From NCBI RefSeq assembly GCF_963924675.1, contig NC_089234.1:23861668-23925667 (forward strand): a stretch of DNA of 64,000 nucleotides. Reading direction: 5' to 3'. Positions within the stretch are counted from its first letter, which is position 1. The number at the start of each line of letters is the position of its first letter. The notes under the pieces are model-generated. The model was not told the DNA's origin. It made no database searches and saw only the letters and a program-made list of their open reading frames with translations. The position numbers and the translations under genes were made by a program. Source of the stretch: Phocoena phocoena (taxonomy: Eukaryota; Chordata; Mammalia; Artiodactyla; Phocoenidae). Shown here piece by piece: positions 59,741 to 64,000 of the stretch.

Positions 59741-60108
59741 CAGTGCATTTCACACTTGAATATGCCCATGGATCACCAAAGACCTTATTAAAATACAGAT
59801 TCTGGTCTAATAGGTGTGGTGAGGGGTGTGAGATTCTGCACTTCTAACAGGCTCCTAAATTAAGCCAGTGCTTCTGGGTCTCCAGCCCACGCCTTGACTA
59901 GCAAGGACTTAGAGGAAGTAAGTAGTCTGAGAAACAGCTGACGTAGTGCTGCCACCTGAAGGGCTTGTGGAACGGTAGACTGCTGCCCCCTCTACCACCA
60001 CAGTGTGTGACTCCGGAATTCTGGGGTGGGTCTGGGAATCTGCATCTCTAACAAGTTCTCAAGTGATGCCGATGATACGGTTCAGGAACCACACTGGAGA
60101 ACCACTGG
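59741..60108 (+). mobile_element. Two adjacent MER5A-like hAT MITEs
   Basis: Copy 1 59741-59905 ('cttattaaaatacagattct', 'gcacttctaacaggctcc'). Copy 2 about 59950-60108 ('gaatctgcatctctaacaag', 'gagaaccactgg'). Both have the same orientation and were likely separate insertions. Confidence 0.7.
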
Positions 60109-61009
60109 CGTAGCAGAAGAACACTGGACACGGAATCAAGCAGAAATGACTTCAAATCTCACTGCGGGGCTCACCTGCTCTGCTCTCTGAACCTGGTGTA
60201 AAAGCAGATAATAACTAATATCTATGGGTTGGTTCACTGGTTTGGGTGGGAGTTAAATGAAATGACGTACATAAAATATTTAGCCTAGTTTGTTAGGCCC
60301 TCGACAATGGACAATTGTGAACTTCCTTCCTATTGTCAAGATTAGCCAGAAGGAAGAATGGCTGAATTATAAGAATATCCCGGGATGTGGCTTCACGATA
60401 TAAGGCATCACATCAAAAGCCAGCTTTGCCCAGAAGTCAAGATAATCACAAATCTGGGTATTGTGTCCGCTTTGCTTTGCCCACATCTGATCTTCCAGCT
60501 CTGACGTGTGGACTGCTAGGTAAAACTGATCGATCAGTTATTTATTTAATTGAGTCTCACACCATGCAAGGCAGTGTGAAAGGTGCCTCTGAGACTGGGA
60601 ATTGAGCAACATGGTTTCTACCGTCAAGAAATTTATCATCTTGCAGAGGACATTCAGTCCTAAGTAGTGTGAACTTGGCCTGTTATACGCGAGACATTTC
60701 ATAGGGAACATGCAAGACAGAATATAAATACAGTAAGTAGCATTAGTGAAGAGTAAGAAGGAAATTATCTGTAAATAGTAAAGATAACCAGAAAATGGAA
60801 ATACTGCTGGTGCCCACTATAGATGCCCAAAGGGCTCTGTATAGGAATAACTATTCCTCTATAGACTACAAGGTCGAAAATGGAGGCTTTCTTCAAAAAC
60901 ATATTCAACTTCAGATACTCCTGTTACACAGTCACTTTGCTGAAATCATTTATATTTAAGACCCAGCCTTTTAGTTATGAGATCACTGAGAGAACAGTAT
61001 TTACATATA
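60109..61009. repeat. MIR relic and unclassified DNA
   Basis: 60120-60320 is a forward MIR ('acttcaaatctcactgcggg', 'gttaaatgaaatgacgtaca'). 60321-61009 has no recognised feature. Confidence 0.55.
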
Positions 61010-61125
61010 AGTCTGTGGATTTCAACTTTATATAAGAATCACCTGGAAATCTTGGGAGACCATTCACACCCCATGCTACATGCTCCGGAGATGCTGATTC
61101 TGGAGTTCTGAAGTAAGAACATAAA
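61010..61125 (+). mobile_element. MER5A-like hAT fragment
   Basis: 'tataagaatcacctggaaat' and 'ggagatgctgattctggagt' match the MER5A core. Confidence 0.6.
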
Positions 61126-61319
61126 CCTCCCAAGCCCCCTTTTCTTCCAAGACAGCACTTCTCCAGTCTGAGCTGAAGGAAAATATTGCTTTTCCCCAAG
61201 CACTGAAACTAGCCCTTGTATTCCAAATGGAAGTTCCCAGCAGGTTTTCTCCAAAACCAATTTATAAAACATTTTTGTAACTAAACCAGATCTATAAAAA
61301 CAGCTTTAAAATCGTAATC

Positions 61320-61565
61320 ACAATCATAATAGCTAATATTCCTTGCTCTTGCTATGTGCCAAGCTGTATGCTAAGAATTTTTTTCATGGGTCCTTCATTT
61401 AACCTGCACCAGGACTCTATGAGTTAACACTCTATTAACCAGTTTTCAGAGAAAGGTCCAGCAAGGTAAAGAAGCATACAAGGTCATACAGCTAGGCGGT
61501 ACCACTGCAGGAACAAAAATCTGATATTTCTAACCCCCAAACTTACTATTGTATACTACGCTAAA
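61320..61565 (-). repeat. MIR SINE relic, reverse orientation
   Basis: 'gctatgtgccaagctgtatg', 'aaggtcatacagctaggcgg' and 'agttttcagagaaaggtcc' match reversed MIR. Confidence 0.65.
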
Positions 61566-61954
61566 ATTAGCATTTTGGCTGCGGGGGTGGTCAAAAAAGG
61601 CAATAGGCAGTATCTCATTGGCTGTGGGTAGTGATCACACATGGCTTCATTTCAGAAGGTGACATTTTGAAAATGACCTCGAATGGGGTAGAAGGTTGAT
61701 AGGAAATAGAGCAGAAGAGTATTGCAAAGAGGGGCACAAAGGTGTAAAGGTGGGGAAATCAGAGGAGTCCTGGTTTCTCCACTCTGCTTTACTGTCACGC
61801 TTTATTTGCCCCACCTTCACCTTCTCTCTTATTGCCCTGGCTTCAACCTCTGCATCTTAGATTGATGCTTTCTGTGACTTAACCTGACACCTGTACAGGT
61901 GGGCTCATGCAGCTTAAACAAAACCTGCACACAAACTAAACTTGTGTATACATT
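61566..61954. other. No recognised feature
   Basis: Unclassified; possible weak L2 text near 61800-61850. Confidence 0.35.
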
Positions 61955-62175
61955 GGGAGTTTGGAATTGACATATACACACTACTATATATAAAATAGAT
62001 AACCGATAAGGACCTACTGTACAGCACAGGGAACTCTGCTCAATATTCTGTAATAACCTAAATGGGAAAAGAATTTGAAAAGGAACAGATATATGTATAA
62101 CAGAATCACTTTGCCGTATGCCTGAAATTAACACATTATACATCAACTATTAGTCCAATATAAAATTTAAAAAAC
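61955..62175 (+). mobile_element. LINE-1 3'-UTR end, cetartiodactyl type
   Basis: 'acactactatatataaaata', 'ggacctactgtacagcacag', 'ctgtaataacctaaatggga' and 'tacatcaactattagtccaa' precede an A-rich tail. It shares text with the short insertion at 3446-3576. Confidence 0.85.
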
Positions 62176-64000
62176 AACAAATTAAACATGTAAATCGAAT
62201 CTTATTCCCCCACTGACTCATTACCATTTCACTTCAAATTGATAATGCAATGTACAATTTAAAGTTTCTCTCTTTTAGGTTCTCCACCAAGTAGCTAATG
62301 ACCTGTGAATGACCAGTGAAATACACCAAGGCACTGACCAATAAGTTCACTATTTGCTCCACCCCTCCCTCCTCCATACACAGGATCTCAAAGCCCACCT
62401 ATTTTACAATTTGAAATATTTATATTGTGGGCTTCCTTAAAGGGAACACGAATTTAAGCATGCACTTGTTTCTACTCAAAAAGCCGCAATGAACAAAGAC
62501 CCAAAACCTAGACCAGGCCAGATGACTACTTTATGGTTCTCTTTATTATTATACATGTATGTGGAAGGAAAATAGAATATATTAATGAAAGGTAGCAGGA
62601 AGTTCCAGGAGACAGCATCACATTTCCTGAGAAGCAGAAAGTGTAAGTCATACCTAACTTCGTTTCTTAATACTCTATACTTTGAACCCCTAAGAGAATG
62701 CCTATGCTGTTAAAATGTTTCACTTTCTTACTGGGAAAAATAATTCAGCTCATCTATCATTTTCCTGAACTGCCAATTCCAACTAAAAGCCTGACTTCCC
62801 AGGCTTGAACTACTTTCCAAACTATTTTGCTTTTCCTCTGGCATGTAAGCAAAAGAGCTCCTTCTACCATCCGCGTCTCCCCACTGACACCCAAACACAA
62901 ACATAGTATCTGTGGAAGACACAGCAATTTAAAGGCAAAGCGAACACTGCAATTTTTAATAAAGCCAACTCTCAATTTTCTGCCTCTGGAGTGGGGCAGG
63001 GATTATGTATGCTCAAGGAACATATTGATATTTTAAACATGGAAGAAAAAAAAAAAACTTGGCTTTTACCGTTAAAGCTTCGTTATTCATACTATGGAGA
63101 AGACCTGGAACGGTGTATAATCCCAAATGGTAACTAATCAAAGCATTTATTTTTTCTTTCTATCCTGGATGGTGGTCTTTTCTGCAACAAATTAGCTTGA
63201 ATGAGCTTTGGCTACTGTTAGCATGGATTTGCCTTCCTTGACAAAGTAAGTAATATTTAGTGGGTGGCTGGGAGGAATGAGGGTGGTGGCAAATGGGACA
63301 GGGAGAAGAGTGGCCTATAATGAAATACTTTGCATAGAGACACAACTATGAATAATCAACGCTAGGATAATGGAGTTGTCTATCCCATTTGTTAACTCCT
63401 AAGAGGCAAACCTGATTTTCATTCACTTCCTGTGTGTTCTCCCAATCGAGGTTTCTTTCATTAAAAGATCCTTCCTTTGGACCCATGAGGCATGTCAGGA
63501 TCAAAGAAAAGGAAGACACTGATAGATATCTAAGTGGAAAGTCAATAACATGAGGGCAGGGCTATATTTAGGGTTTTAACTACTGTGTCCCACCCCCACC
63601 CCCACACCCGCCTGACACCCTGAAGGTGTTGTGTAGTGAATGAATCCATATGTCAACCCTGTTCCCAGCTGTACCACTTCTCTCATGAGAATTTCCTCAT
63701 TCCATTCCACTGACCTCCACACTGCTGCCCTTGCCCAGTTCTCTAGAATCACCTCCATACCCACCCAGCCTCTACACTTTTCATACCCAACTGGATGCCA
63801 TGTGATGTCTAAGTCTGGCTTCCCAGATCCTTGATGTTGATTTCTTTATCTTGTGTGATGCACCCACATAACAATTTATTGGTAATGACCCACTGATTTG
63901 GTAAAGCCCTGACTTCTGGGTTTTGCAGGCTGTCCTTTATGACCTCTACCAGCACAGCAGAACCCTGGGGATGGACTTAAAAGGCTGAGGAGGAACGCAG
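62176..64000. other. No recognised gene or repeat
   Basis: Unclassified intronic DNA to the window end. A-run at 63046-63057 and a short C-rich stretch near 63590-63607. Open frames are short and unlike known proteins. Confidence 0.4.

Overview
This window is a piece of mammalian nuclear DNA, almost certainly from a cetacean. The main support is nine copies of a tRNA-derived SINE of the CHR type, the characteristic short interspersed repeat of whales and hippos. Several 5'-truncated LINE-1 3' ends of a cetartiodactyl type are also present. I saw no ruminant-specific BovB or Bov-tA repeats, and there are no operons, bacterial genes, rRNA or CRISPR arrays. The repeat names below come from recognising sequence features, not from a database search.

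The only protein-coding exon I can support lies on the minus strand at 37811-37969. It is 159 bases (53 codons), has good splice sites on both sides and a textbook branch-point sequence. It encodes part of the VPS10 beta-propeller of a SORCS receptor. SORCS3 fits best and SORCS1 is the main alternative. The rest of the window reads as two very long flanking introns: bases above 37969 lie upstream of the exon in the transcript and bases below 37811 lie downstream. I found no neighbouring exon, promoter, CpG island or gene end.

Layout: 0-4.2 kb holds an old MIR and a long old L1 with a small younger L1 insertion. 4.2-17 kb holds MIR and L2 relics, a Tigger-type MITE, a CHR SINE and hAT-type elements. 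17-21.3 kb is a nest of L1 inside L1 with a SINE inside the inner one. 21.7-22.5 kb holds the most unusual item, a broken relic of a FLYWCH zinc finger plus MULE-type transposase. 25-26.8 kb holds MaLR-like LTRs, one split by a 490-base solo ERV LTR. 27-36 kb holds a hAT element, a repeat-poor stretch that could be a conserved regulatory element, and old L1. 36-38.5 kb holds L2, three SINEs and the exon, which is flanked by SINEs in opposite orientation. 38.5-51 kb holds L2, MIR, L1 and two SINEs. 51.5-55.3 kb holds nested LTRs with a young L1. 55-64 kb holds L2, MIR, L1 and several MER5A-like elements.

Apart from the exon and a few candidate conserved non-coding stretches, the biology here is the layered history of transposable elements inside the introns of a neuronal receptor gene.
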